DNA from: Microbacterium caowuchunii
GTDB lineage: Bacteria > Actinomycetota > Actinomycetes > Actinomycetales > Microbacteriaceae
Direction: 5' to 3'
Length of the DNA stretch: 64,000 nucleotides
NCBI RefSeq assembly: GCF_008727755.1
Contig: NZ_CP044231.1
Location: 1,922,001 to 1,986,000 of the forward strand
Shown here one piece after another: positions 33,674 through 41,781 of this stretch. Below the pieces are notes generated by a model. It made no database searches. It had not been told where the DNA came from and was given only the letters and a program-made list of their open reading frames with translations. The first letter of the stretch is position 1. Each line of letters opens with the position of its first letter. The position numbers and the translations under genes are program-made.

Positions 33674-34327
33674 TCAGTCCCGACGCGATTCGTCGGCATC
33701 GGATGCCGTCGGAGGAGCACCGACGTCGGGGTTCCCGACCGGGAACGCGGCGTCGCGGTCGGTGCCGGTCCCGACCGGGGTGGCCTCGCCATCCGCCGTC
33801 ACGGGCGTCTCCGCCGCACGTTCGCGGGTGCCGTCGAACCGGAGACCGATGAGCACCAGGAGTGCCACGCCGATCATCATGGTGACGATGAAGATGTCGG
33901 CGACGTTGTAGATCGCCGGCATCATCCACGGCGTGGAGATGAAATCGACCACATGCCCGACCGGGAAACCGGGTTCCCGGAAGAGCCGATCGGTGAGGTT
34001 CCCGAGGACGCCGCCCAGCAGCAGGCCGAGCAGGATCGCCCAAGCCCGCGAGTGCACCCGGCGCGAGATCACGATGATCGCGATGGCGACCGCCGCCAGG
34101 GCGATCGTGAAGACCCAGGTCACTCCCTCGCCGAGCGAGAACGCGGCCCCGGGGTTGCGGATCAGATAGAAGACGAGCGCGTCACCGAGGATCTGCACCG
34201 GCTGCTCGGAGGGGAGCAGGGCGATGGCGAGGAACTTGGTGAACTGGTCGGCGGCCAGCACCAGCACCGCCAGAGAGGCGATGATGATGCCGGCCGCCGC
34301 CGCACGCAATGGTGGTCGAGCCGTCAA
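33674..34327 (-). CDS. lspA: Lipoprotein signal peptidase II
   Basis: A 217-residue membrane aspartyl protease that cleaves prolipoprotein signal peptides before the modified cysteine. Four transmembrane helices fall within residues 10-160. The conserved runs [22 protein letters not shown] and NVAD carry the catalytic aspartates. A hydrophilic C-terminal tail of about 55 residues is longer than in most family members and probably disordered. It would process the lipoproteins found at 4.9, 6.1 and 19.9 kb. It is coupled to rluD. Confidence 0.95.
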   Translation of the reverse strand: MTARPPLRAAAAGIIIASLAVLVLAADQFTKFLAIALLPSEQPVQILGDALVFYLIRNPGAAFSLGEGVTWVFTIALAAVAIAIIVISRRVHSRAWAILLGLLLGGVLGNLTDRLFREPGFPVGHVVDFISTPWMMPAIYNVADIFIVTMMIGVALLVLIGLRFDGTRERAAETPVTADGEATPVGTGTDRDAAFPVGNPDVGAPPTASDADESRRD

Positions 34328-34335
34328 CGGCCGGC

Positions 34336-34950
34336 CTAGAGGCCGATGGCCGAGACCGGGGTGTTGCCGGTGCCGGTGGACGACGTCTCGAGGTCGCGGA
34401 GCTTGCCCTCGATGAAGCTGCGCAGCTGCGAGCGGTAGTCGCGCTCGAACTGGCGGAGCTCGGTGATGCGGCTCTCGAGGACGGTGCGCTCCTTCTCGAG
34501 GCGCTCCATCTCGGCACGGCCCTTGGCCTCGGCCTCGGACACGATGGCCGTGGCCTGCGCCTGGGCGTCGGCGATGAGCGCGTCGCGCTGCGCCTTACCC
34601 TCGGCGACGTGCTCGTCGTGCAGGCGCTGGGCCAGCTCGATGATGCCCGCGGTCGCGGCCGCACCGTTCTCGGCGGCCGGCGCGGGCGTCTCGACGACCA
34701 CAGCCTCCTCGACGACGGCTTCTTCGCGCTCGGGAGCCTTCTCTTCGGCGGGAGCCGCCGCAGCCGGGGCGGCTTCGCCCGACTCGTAGGCGGCGAGCTT
34801 CGCCTTCAGCTCTTCGTTCTCGGCGATCGTCTTGCGCCACTCGACGACGATCTCATCGAGGAAGTCATCGACCTCGTCGGGGTCGAACCCCTCCTTGAAA
34901 CGTACGTGCTGAAACTGCTTGGTGACGACGTCATCCGGTGTCAATGCCAT
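34336..34950 (-). CDS. divIVA: DivIVA/Wag31 polar growth and cell division protein
   Basis: A 204-residue coiled-coil scaffold. The N-terminal lipid-binding DivIVA domain (MALTPDDVVTKQFQHVRFKEG, then FDPDEVDDFLDEIV) is followed by an Ala/Glu/Pro-rich linker (about residues 65-105). A long coiled coil follows (about 105-195). In actinobacteria it marks the poles and recruits wall synthesis. The start ATG has an AGAGGAA ribosome-binding site. Gap of 8 bases to lspA. Ser/Thr phosphorylation is known for Wag31 in mycobacteria. Confidence 0.96.
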   Translation of the reverse strand: MALTPDDVVTKQFQHVRFKEGFDPDEVDDFLDEIVVEWRKTIAENEELKAKLAAYESGEAAPAAAAPAEEKAPEREEAVVEEAVVVETPAPAAENGAAATAGIIELAQRLHDEHVAEGKAQRDALIADAQAQATAIVSEAEAKGRAEMERLEKERTVLESRITELRQFERDYRSQLRSFIEGKLRDLETSSTGTGNTPVSAIGL

Positions 34951-35043
34951 GATGATTCCTCTTTCGGGGCGTGGCGGCATGCCGATGTCAGGGGGGTGAT
35001 GCCCGCGAACGGGCCGCTTCAGGACAGCATAGTCGGGCGCGAA

Positions 35044-35343
35044 TCACCCCGCGAGGGAGCGAGTCACCGACAGCAGGATGAAGCAGAGCAGCATCGTGAG
35101 CGCGAAAGCGAAATCGATCGCGATCGGTCCGATGCGGAGGGGAGGGATGAAACGGCGCAGCAGCTTGATCGGCGGGTCGGTGACCGTGTAGACGAGCTCG
35201 GCAGCGACGAGACCCGCGCCCTTGGGGCGCCACTCACGGTTGAAGATCGGAATGTACTCCAGGATCAACCGTGCCAGCAGCACCAGGACGTAGATCAGCA
35301 GCAGGGTGTTCGCGATCGAGGCGAGGAGGCGGACGATCTCCAC
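35044..35343 (-). CDS. YggT family membrane protein
   Basis: A 99-residue membrane protein with two hydrophobic segments (about residues 5-27 and 74-96) and the family-typical PPIKLLRRFIPPLRIGPIAIDFAF turn. It corresponds to Rv2146c in the divIVA-sepF neighbourhood. The role is unknown; a link with osmotic stress or division is suspected from context only. Six bases separate it from sepF. Confidence 0.92.
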   Translation of the reverse strand: MEIVRLLASIANTLLLIYVLVLLARLILEYIPIFNREWRPKGAGLVAAELVYTVTDPPIKLLRRFIPPLRIGPIAIDFAFALTMLLCFILLSVTRSLAG

Positions 35344-35349
35344 GGTCGA

Positions 35350-35823
35350 CTACGGCTGCGTGAACGGTGCAGCCTCAGGATCGGCCTGGGCGACCGCTCC
35401 GTCGCCGGACACCGCGACGTTCTCGGGGGAAAGCAGGAAGACCTTGCTGGTGACCCGTTCGATGCGGCCGTACAGCCCCAGCGACAGGCCGCTCGCGAAG
35501 TCGATGAGCCGGCGCGCGTCGGCGTCGCTCATCTGCGAGAGGTTGATGATGACGGGGATGCCCTCGCGGAAGTTCTCCGCGATGATCTGCGCGTCGCGGT
35601 ACTGCTTGGGGTGGACCGTCAGGATCTCCGTCACGGCGCCGACGGCAGGCTGGCGCACCACGGCGGGACGGTGCAGCGGCGTCACGGGCGCGGCGACCTT
35701 CTCCACGGCCTGCTGCTGCTGCTCGCTCTTGCGGGTCGCGCGGGTGGGCGCTTCCTCCTCGTACACCTCTTCCTCGTCGGCGAGGCCCAGGTACACCATG
35801 GTCTTCTTCAGCGGGTTCGACAT
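35350..35823 (-). CDS. sepF: Cell division protein SepF
   Basis: A 157-residue protein with an N-terminal amphipathic membrane-targeting start ([19 protein letters not shown]), an acidic/low-complexity linker, and the C-terminal SepF domain. The domain contains [24 protein letters not shown] and [18 protein letters not shown]. It anchors and bundles FtsZ filaments and is the main early FtsZ partner in actinobacteria, which lack FtsA and ZipA. Co-oriented with yggS and ftsZ. Confidence 0.96.
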   Translation of the reverse strand: MSNPLKKTMVYLGLADEEEVYEEEAPTRATRKSEQQQQAVEKVAAPVTPLHRPAVVRQPAVGAVTEILTVHPKQYRDAQIIAENFREGIPVIINLSQMSDADARRLIDFASGLSLGLYGRIERVTSKVFLLSPENVAVSGDGAVAQADPEAAPFTQP

Positions 35824-35853
35824 CGCATCCTCCGTTTGCTCGTCAGTTCGAGG

Positions 35854-36543
35854 CTATCCGCGCAGAGGGCGCGGGCCCGTTATTGCCGAGCCGATCCGCA
35901 GGTGTGTCGCACCCGCCTGGATCGCCTCGGTGAAATCCCCCGTCATCCCGGCAGAGATCCAGCGCGCCTCGGGGGCTACGGCGCGCACTCGTTCGGCGTA
36001 TCCGTGGAGGCGCGCGAAGGCCCGCGCGGGTTCCTCGTCGAGCGGCGCGACGGCCATCAATCCGCGCAGCTTCAGCGTCGAGCATCCGCTGACGTGCTCG
36101 GCGAGGGCGACGAGCCCATCGGGGGCGACGCCGCCGCGCTCGGGGTCGTCGGTCATGTTGACCTGGACGAGCACGTCGAGCACGTCCTGCCCGGGCTCCG
36201 CGGCGCGGTCGAGCGCGTCCGCGAGGCGTGCCCGGTCGACCGTGTGGACGACGGATGCCGCAGCGCGCACGGCGCGGGCCTTGTTCGTCTGTGCCTGGCC
36301 GATGAAGTGCCAGCGCAGATCGACGAGCGCGGCGGTCTCCGCCGTCTTCGCCGTCATCTCCTGCTGCCGGTTCTCGCCGACGTCGCGCACGCCCAGCGCA
36401 TACAGCTCCTCCACCAGGGACGCCGGGTGGAACTTCGTGACGACGATGCGCGTCAGCTCCGCCGGGTCCCGTCCGGCATCGCGCGCGGCTGCGGCGATCC
36501 GGTCGTCGATCTCGGCGAGTCGCCGGGCGAGCTGGTCCTGCAC
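35854..36543 (-). CDS. PLP homeostasis protein (YggS/PLPBP family)
   Basis: A 229-residue alanine-racemase-like TIM barrel that binds pyridoxal phosphate. The PLP lysine is in TRIVVTKFHP (about residue 36); GENRQQEM and the C-terminal SAGMTGDFTEAIQAGATHLRIGSAI are family signatures. The family keeps free PLP in balance and is not an enzyme as far as known. The start is GTG at 36543 with a GGAGG site eight bases before it. In M. tuberculosis a pgeF/ylmD gene (Rv2149c) lies between this gene and ftsZ; here it is absent. Confidence 0.93.
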   Translation of the reverse strand: MQDQLARRLAEIDDRIAAAARDAGRDPAELTRIVVTKFHPASLVEELYALGVRDVGENRQQEMTAKTAETAALVDLRWHFIGQAQTNKARAVRAAASVVHTVDRARLADALDRAAEPGQDVLDVLVQVNMTDDPERGGVAPDGLVALAEHVSGCSTLKLRGLMAVAPLDEEPARAFARLHGYAERVRAVAPEARWISAGMTGDFTEAIQAGATHLRIGSAITGPRPLRG

Positions 36544-36577
36544 GTGTCCTCCGTCGGGCGGGTGGGGAATATGGTGC

Positions 36578-36613
36578 GGGCGGGTCCGCGGCGCGAAGCA
36601 CGCGGACCCGCCC
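36578..36613 (-). terminator. Strong hairpin after ftsZ
   Basis: GGGCGGGTCCGCG (36578-36590) pairs perfectly with CGCGGACCCGCCC (36601-36613), giving a 13-bp stem with a 10-base loop. It begins 16 bases after the ftsZ stop. It lacks a T tract but is one of the most stable hairpins in the window. It could separate ftsZ from yggS transcription or protect the ftsZ 3' end. Confidence 0.7.
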
Positions 36614-36629
36614 AGTCGAGCCGGACGTC

Positions 36630-37793
36630 CTACTTGAGGAAGTCCGGGATGTCGAGGTCGTCGTCGCCGAAGGCCGAGTCGTAGGACGACGGCTCCGTCG
36701 CGCCGACCGAGACCGGCACGGCCACCGGCTCCTCGACCGGGACGGGGGGCGCGGGCCGCTCCGCCACGGGCACGACCGGCGCGGGGCTCGTGAGCGGGTT
36801 GACCGCGGGACGGGCAGCGAGCACCGGCTCCAGACGGGGGCTCGGCTCGCCGCTGTCGAAGCCGGCGGCGATGACGGTCACCCGCACCTCGTCGCCCAGC
36901 GTGTCGTCGATCACGGTTCCGAAGATGATGTTGGCCTCCGGGTGCGCGGCCTCCTTCACCAGCTGTGCGGCGTCGTTGATCTCGAAGATGCCGAGGTTCG
37001 ATCCGCCCTGGATCGACAGCAGCACGCCGTGCGCGCCTTCGATCGACGCTTCCAGCAGGGGCGATTCGACGGCGAGCTCCGCGGCCTTGATGGCCCGGTC
37101 GGCTCCGCGCGCGGAGCCGATGCCCATGAGCGCCGAGCCGGCGCCCTGCATGACGGACTTCACATCCGCGAAGTCGAGGTTGATCAGGCCGGGGGTCGTG
37201 ATGAGGTCGGTGATGCCCTGCACACCGGCGAGCAGCACCTGGTCGGCCGTCGCGAACGCCTCGATCATCGAGATGCCGCGGTCGCTGATCTCCAGCAGCC
37301 GGTCGTTCGGCACGACGATCAGCGTGTCGACTTCTTCCTTCAGCTTCGTCACGCCGGCTTCGGCCTGGCTCTGCCGACGGCGCCCCTCGAAGGAGAAGGG
37401 CTTGGTGACCACACCGATCGTGAGGGCGCCGATGGACTTGGCGATGCGCGCGACGACCGGCGCACCACCGGTCCCCGTCCCGCCACCCTCTCCGGCGGTC
37501 ACGAAGACCATGTCGGCGCCCGCGAGCGCCTCCTCGATCTCCTCCGCGTGGTCCTCGGCAGCGCGTCGCCCGACCTCGGGATCGGCACCTGCGCCGAGCC
37601 CGCGGGTGAGCTCGCGGCCCACGTCGAGTTTGACGTCGGCGTCGCTCATGAGCAGCGCCTGCGCGTCGGTGTTCACCGCGATGAACTCCACCCCGCGCAG
37701 CCCGAGCTCGATCATGCGGTTGACGGCGTTGACACCGCCACCGCCCACTCCGACGACCTTGATCACTGCAAGGTAGTTCTGGTTCTGGCTCAT
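36630..37793 (-). CDS. ftsZ: Cell division protein FtsZ
   Basis: A 387-residue tubulin-like GTPase. It has the N-terminal [19 protein letters not shown], the GTP signature [15 protein letters not shown] (about residues 103-117), and the synergy/T7 loop [12 protein letters not shown] variable Pro/Val-rich linker (about 320-372) and the conserved C-terminal peptide [11 protein letters not shown], which binds SepF, follow. It forms the Z-ring. It is separated from ftsQ by 255 non-coding bases, so it probably has its own promoter. Confidence 0.98.
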   Translation of the reverse strand: MSQNQNYLAVIKVVGVGGGGVNAVNRMIELGLRGVEFIAVNTDAQALLMSDADVKLDVGRELTRGLGAGADPEVGRRAAEDHAEEIEEALAGADMVFVTAGEGGGTGTGGAPVVARIAKSIGALTIGVVTKPFSFEGRRRQSQAEAGVTKLKEEVDTLIVVPNDRLLEISDRGISMIEAFATADQVLLAGVQGITDLITTPGLINLDFADVKSVMQGAGSALMGIGSARGADRAIKAAELAVESPLLEASIEGAHGVLLSIQGGSNLGIFEINDAAQLVKEAAHPEANIIFGTVIDDTLGDEVRVTVIAAGFDSGEPSPRLEPVLAARPAVNPLTSPAPVVPVAERPAPPVPVEEPVAVPVSVGATEPSSYDSAFGDDDLDIPDFLK

Positions 37794-38048
37794 GCCGGCC
37801 TCCGTCTCGTCCCGAACCCATGTCCCGGCCGGGCCTGAACCTTAAACCTCAGCTAGAAGTTTAAAGAATTGCCCGGTATCTCATTCCTGTCATGAAGGTA
37901 TGCGGATGCAGCAGGCACACCCCGCGCATCGTGGGCGTGTCGCACAATCCCCCGGATTCGGTTTCCCGGGCGCGCCGCATTCGCGGGCTCCCCGGCGCCC
38001 GCGGAACGGCGATCGCGATCGCTCGGAAGAGCGGCCTACGCGTGCCGG
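37794..38048 (-). promoter_or_regulatory. ftsQ-ftsZ intergenic region with AT-rich patch
   Basis: These 255 bases hold no gene. The part from about 37835 to 37900 is markedly AT-rich for this genome and includes the inverted repeat TTAAAC-N11-GTTTAA (37842-37864). On the minus strand it precedes ftsZ, so it is the likely site of one or more ftsZ promoters. I could not settle on a -10/-35 pair. No Shine-Dalgarno better than GGAGGC (37797-37802) is seen before the ftsZ ATG. Confidence 0.45.
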
Positions 38049-39107
38049 TCAGCGGACGACGACCGCCTCGGACGAGGACACGTCGTACACCGCGACACCG
38101 TCCGGCGGCCGCGTGACCATGATCTTCTCCAGGAGCAGGGCCTTGAGCGACGACTCCTCCGCGCTCCCCCACACCACCCGCGTGTTCGTCGCGCCCATGG
38201 TGAGCGTCACATCGTCGGCCGTCGATGCGGTGACGGCGGTCACCTGGCCGCGCAACCCCGGCGGCAGCGCGCGCATCACGGTCCCCGCCGCTTCGAAGGC
38301 GCGCGAGCCCGTGCCGCCCGTGACGTCCAGGAGGGGGTGACCCTCGGGGGCATCGGGGGTGGTCGCGAGGGCGACGCCGGCCGCATCCACGAGCGTGTAC
38401 CCGGATGCGGACGACAGCACGCCGATGGGCGTGCGCTCCACGATCCGGACGATCAGGTCGTGCGGCGGCCGCGCTTCCAGCGTGTAGGACTCGACCAGCG
38501 GGAACTGCACGAGCGCCGCCTTGACGGCGGACTCGTCGATCGCGGCGAGCGGCGTGCCGACCTGCCCCTCGAGGGCCGCCGCCACCTCATCCGCGCCGAG
38601 CTGCTGATTGCCCACCACCTGGATCCGCTGCACGGCGAACAGCGGGCTGTAGGCCGCGCCGACCGTCGCGACCGTCAGGAGCACCAGGGACACCGCGACA
38701 CCCAGCCACACCATCCGCCGGCGCCGCTGACGCACGGTGAACCGGCGGACCTCGGCGCGCAGCGCGCGGCGTCGTGCCCGCCCGGCGCGCCAGACGTCCC
38801 GCATCCGGACCGGTCCCGTCTCCGCCGCGGGGTCGGCCGTCGCGGCAGCGTCGTCCGGGCGCTTCGGGTCCGCCACCGGCGCCGCCTCGTCGGGGGTCAC
38901 CGGACGGACCGGGAGCGGGAGGAGGAGCGGCACGATCGGCGCCGTCTCCTGCGCGTCCTGGTCCTGCGGGTCCGGCTCCGCACCCTCGGGCGACGGGGCC
39001 GCCGACGGCGCGTCGTGCGTGTCGTCCCGGCGCGGCCGGATGGGCTCGTCGCGGCCGCGCGAGGACGACGCCCCCGCGGGAGTCGGCAGCGGCGAGGGGC
39101 GACGCAT
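38049..39107 (-). CDS. ftsQ: Cell division protein FtsQ
   Basis: A 352-residue bitopic division protein. A long, disordered, Pro/Asp/Ala-rich cytoplasmic N-terminus (about 130 residues) is followed by one transmembrane helix (MVWLGVAVSLVLLTVATVGAAY, split here as MVWLGVAVSL and VLLTVATVGAAY). A POTRA domain comes next (LFAVQRIQVVGNQQLGADEVAAAL), then the FtsQ/DivIB beta domain. It links the FtsWI synthase to the ring. The ATG at 39107 is five bases after the murC stop. Confidence 0.92.
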   Translation of the reverse strand: MRRPSPLPTPAGASSSRGRDEPIRPRRDDTHDAPSAAPSPEGAEPDPQDQDAQETAPIVPLLLPLPVRPVTPDEAAPVADPKRPDDAAATADPAAETGPVRMRDVWRAGRARRRALRAEVRRFTVRQRRRRMVWLGVAVSLVLLTVATVGAAYSPLFAVQRIQVVGNQQLGADEVAAALEGQVGTPLAAIDESAVKAALVQFPLVESYTLEARPPHDLIVRIVERTPIGVLSSASGYTLVDAAGVALATTPDAPEGHPLLDVTGGTGSRAFEAAGTVMRALPPGLRGQVTAVTASTADDVTLTMGATNTRVVWGSAEESSLKALLLEKIMVTRPPDGVAVYDVSSSEAVVVR

Positions 39108-39111
39108 CGGC

Positions 39112-40521
39112 TCAGCGGCTCCCGGCCGGGGCGGACGCGCCGAGCGAGGCGAGGATCTGAGGGATGATGCGGTAGACGTCCCCGCATCCGAGGGTGACGA
39201 CGAAGTCTCCCTCCCGCGCGATGGATGCGGTGTAGTCCGCGGCATCCTGCCAGTCCGCGACGAATCGGACGCGCTCGGGGTCCCCGAACGCCTCGCTGAC
39301 CAGTGCTCCGGTGACCCCGGGAACCGGATCCTCCCGGGCACCGTAGACGTCGAGGACGACCGTCTCGTCGGCCAGCTCCTCCAGCACCCGGGCGAACTCG
39401 GCGGACATGAGCTGCGTGCGCGAGTAGGTGTGCGGCTGGTGCACGGCGATGAGACGCCCGTCCCCCAGCACGGTGCGGGCGGCGGAGAGGGCTGCGGCCA
39501 CCTCCGTGGGGTGGTGCGCGTAGTCGTCGTACACGCGCACGCCGCGCTGCGTCCCGTGCAGTTCGAACCGCCGCACGGTGCCGGAGAAGGCCTCGACGGC
39601 ACGCGCCGCATCCGCCAGGTCGTACCCGAGGGTGGTGAGCACGGCGACCGCGCCCGCGGCGTTGACGGCATTGTGCGCACCGGGGACGGCGAGCTGCACG
39701 CGAGCGCTCCGCCCGTCCCGGGAGACGGTGAACGCGGCGGGTCCGTCGGTCGTGACGTCGGTGATCCGCACGTCCGCGGCCGGGTCGAGACCGAAGGTGA
39801 GCACGTTCGGATGCGTCAGACGCGCCGAGACCTCGCGCGCGCCGGCATCATCCGCCGAGATCACGACCGCTTCACGTGCCGCATCCGCGAACCGCGCGAA
39901 GCCGTCGAAGAACGCCTCCCGCGAGCCCCAGTGGTCGAGGTGGTCGGGGTCGACGTTCGTGATGAGCGCGATCGAGGTGTCGTAGAGCAGGAACGTACCG
40001 TCGGACTCGTCGGCCTCGATCACGAAGAGCTCGTCCGCGCCGGTGCCGCTGGAGATGCCGAGCTGGGCGATCACTCCCCCGTTGACGAAGTTCGGGTCCG
40101 CGCCGAGCTCCTGCAAGGCCGTGACGAGCATGCCCGTCGAGGTGGTCTTGCCGTGCGCACCCGCGACCGAGACCAGGCGCCGGGAGCCGATGAGCCAGTG
40201 CAGCGCCTGCGACCGGTGGATGACGGAGAGTCCGCGCTCTTTGGCCGTGACGAACTCGGGGTTCTCCGGCCAGATCGCGCCGGTGTGGATGACCGTGTCC
40301 GCATCCCCGAGGTGCGCCGCGTCGTGCCCGACGTGCACGTCGGCGCCCGCGGCGGCGAGGTCGCGCAGGGCCTGGCTGTCGGAGCGGTCCGAGCCGGAGA
40401 CGCGGATGCCGCGGGCGAGGAACATCCGGGCGAGCCCGGACATGCCGGATCCGCCGATGCCGATGAAGTGCGCGGCCTCGATCGAGGTGGGCAGGGGAAG
40501 GCTCAGGTCGGGTCTGATCAT
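39112..40521 (-). CDS. murC: UDP-N-acetylmuramate--L-alanine (or glycine) ligase
   Basis: A 469-residue Mur ligase with an N-terminal UDP-binding domain ([15 protein letters not shown]), the P-loop [13 protein letters not shown], the central DESDGTF run, and the C-terminal [12 protein letters not shown]. It adds the first amino acid to UDP-MurNAc. Many Microbacteriaceae have B-type wall peptides starting with glycine, so glycine may be the substrate here (inference). TAGACT lies nine bases before the ATG. It is separated from murG by 180 bases containing repeat copy 5. Confidence 0.97.
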   Translation of the reverse strand: MIRPDLSLPLPTSIEAAHFIGIGGSGMSGLARMFLARGIRVSGSDRSDSQALRDLAAAGADVHVGHDAAHLGDADTVIHTGAIWPENPEFVTAKERGLSVIHRSQALHWLIGSRRLVSVAGAHGKTTSTGMLVTALQELGADPNFVNGGVIAQLGISSGTGADELFVIEADESDGTFLLYDTSIALITNVDPDHLDHWGSREAFFDGFARFADAAREAVVISADDAGAREVSARLTHPNVLTFGLDPAADVRITDVTTDGPAAFTVSRDGRSARVQLAVPGAHNAVNAAGAVAVLTTLGYDLADAARAVEAFSGTVRRFELHGTQRGVRVYDDYAHHPTEVAAALSAARTVLGDGRLIAVHQPHTYSRTQLMSAEFARVLEELADETVVLDVYGAREDPVPGVTGALVSEAFGDPERVRFVADWQDAADYTASIAREGDFVVTLGCGDVYRIIPQILASLGASAPAGSR

Positions 40522-40530
40522 GACCCTGCA

Positions 40531-40536
40531 AGTCTA
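40531..40536 (-). promoter_or_regulatory. Putative -10 element (TAGACT) for murC
   Basis: TAGACT on the minus strand nine bases before the murC ATG (40521). It lies downstream of repeat copy 5, so murC-ftsQ can be transcribed independently of murG and the genes before it. Confidence 0.4.
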
Positions 40537-40601
40537 GGTTCGCGTGCCTGACTGCGCGCTCAGGGCGCGCCCGTCGCGCCGCACCAGGGACCGCCCCTTC
40601 C

Positions 40602-40672
40602 CGCGAGACTGCACGCAAACCACGAGACAGCGCGTGGCACGCTCCGTCTCGTGCTGAGTATGCAGTCTCGCG
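40602..40672 (+). repeat. 71-bp doubly palindromic intergenic repeat, copy 5
   Basis: Perfect 12-bp terminal arms; the core begins CACGAGACAGCGCGTGG and ends TCCGTCTCGTG. The flanks (CCCCTTCC and GGAAGAAGGGG) extend the outer stem with a sequence different from copy 1, suggesting pairing is maintained. It lies inside the division cluster between murC and murG, which are normally close together. Confidence 0.9.
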
Positions 40673-40701
40673 GGAAGAAGGGGCGGGAAGAGCGCCACGG
40701 G

Positions 40702-41781
40702 TCAGCGGGAGCGGGCGAGGGCCCGGTCGATGTGAGCCACGACGTTCTCCGACCCGTGACGCGTGCCGACGGATGCGGCGGCGCCGCGCATGCGCTCGAG
40801 CCGGTCGTGATCGGCGAGCAGCGGCACGATCTCCGATCGGATGCGGTCGGGCGTGCACTCGGCGTCGGGCACGATGATCGCGGCCCCCGCTTCGACGGCG
40901 GATGCGGCGTTCAGGCGCTGCTCGCCGTTTCCCACCGCGTACGGGACGTAGACCGCGGGGATCCCGAGCGCGCTGATCTCGCTGACCGTGGCGGCGCCCG
41001 AGCGCGACACGATCACGTCCGCGAGGGCGAAGGCGAGGTCCATCCGGTCCACGTAGCGCCGCATCGCGTACCCGGGTACGCCCGGATCGGGGAGCTCGGA
41101 CCGCTCCCCCGTGATGTGCAGGAGCTGCCAACCGGCATCCAGCACGTCCTGCCACGCGCCGGCGAACGCCTCGTTCAGCCGCAGGGCGCCGAGGGAGCCG
41201 CCGAACACCAGCAGCGTCGGCCGCTCGGCATCCAGGCCGAACGCGTCCGCCGCCTCGGCCCGCTTCCCCGCCCGGTCCAGTTCCACGATCTCGCGCCGCA
41301 GCGGCATCCCCACGACCTCGCCGCCGCGCAGCGGCGTGCCGGCGAAGGCCACCCCCACCGCGGCCGCGCCCCGCGCGCCCAGCACGTTCGCGAGACCGGG
41401 CTTCGCGTTGGCCTCGTGCACCACGTACGGCACGCCGGCACGACGGGCCGCGACGTAGGCGGGAGCCGAGGCGTACCCCCCGAATCCCACGACCACGTCG
41501 ACACCACGGGAGCGGATGTGGCCGCGGACCTGCGCGATCGCCCGTCGCCACCGCGCGGGGAACAGCAGTGCGCTCCGGTTCGGACGCCGCGGGAAGGGGA
41601 CCTTGTCGACGAAGAGCAGCTCGTACCCGCGCGCGGGGACGAGCCGCGCCTCCAGGCCCTCACGGGTGCCGAGCACGAGCACCTGGGCGTCGGGCTCGCG
41701 TTCGCGGAGGGCATCCGCCACGGCGAGCAGGGGGTTCACATGGCCGGCGGTTCCCCCGCCGGCGAGAAGGTAGGTCGTCAC
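40702..41781 (-). CDS. murG: Lipid II synthase (UDP-GlcNAc transferase)
   Basis: A 359-residue GT28 glycosyltransferase that adds GlcNAc to lipid I on the inner membrane face. The N-terminal LAGGGTAGHVNPLLAVADAL, the acceptor-side FGGYASAPAYVAA and the nucleotide-sugar site RSGAATVSEISALGIPAVYVPY are all seen. It starts with GTG at 41781, overlapping the ftsW stop by four bases. Confidence 0.97.
   Translation of the reverse strand: MTTYLLAGGGTAGHVNPLLAVADALREREPDAQVLVLGTREGLEARLVPARGYELLFVDKVPFPRRPNRSALLFPARWRRAIAQVRGHIRSRGVDVVVGFGGYASAPAYVAARRAGVPYVVHEANAKPGLANVLGARGAAAVGVAFAGTPLRGGEVVGMPLRREIVELDRAGKRAEAADAFGLDAERPTLLVFGGSLGALRLNEAFAGAWQDVLDAGWQLLHITGERSELPDPGVPGYAMRRYVDRMDLAFALADVIVSRSGAATVSEISALGIPAVYVPYAVGNGEQRLNAASAVEAGAAIIVPDAECTPDRIRSEIVPLLADHDRLERMRGAAASVGTRHGSENVVAHIDRALARSR

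Noticed and set aside
37861..38048. Small gene in the ftsQ-ftsZ gap
   Set aside because: Short frames on both strands have arginine- and proline-heavy composition without a ribosome-binding site; the AT-rich promoter-like patch explains the gap better.
23450..40672. CRISPR array
   Set aside because: The 71-bp repeats are thousands of bases apart and palindromic, and there are no regularly spaced unique spacers or cas genes.
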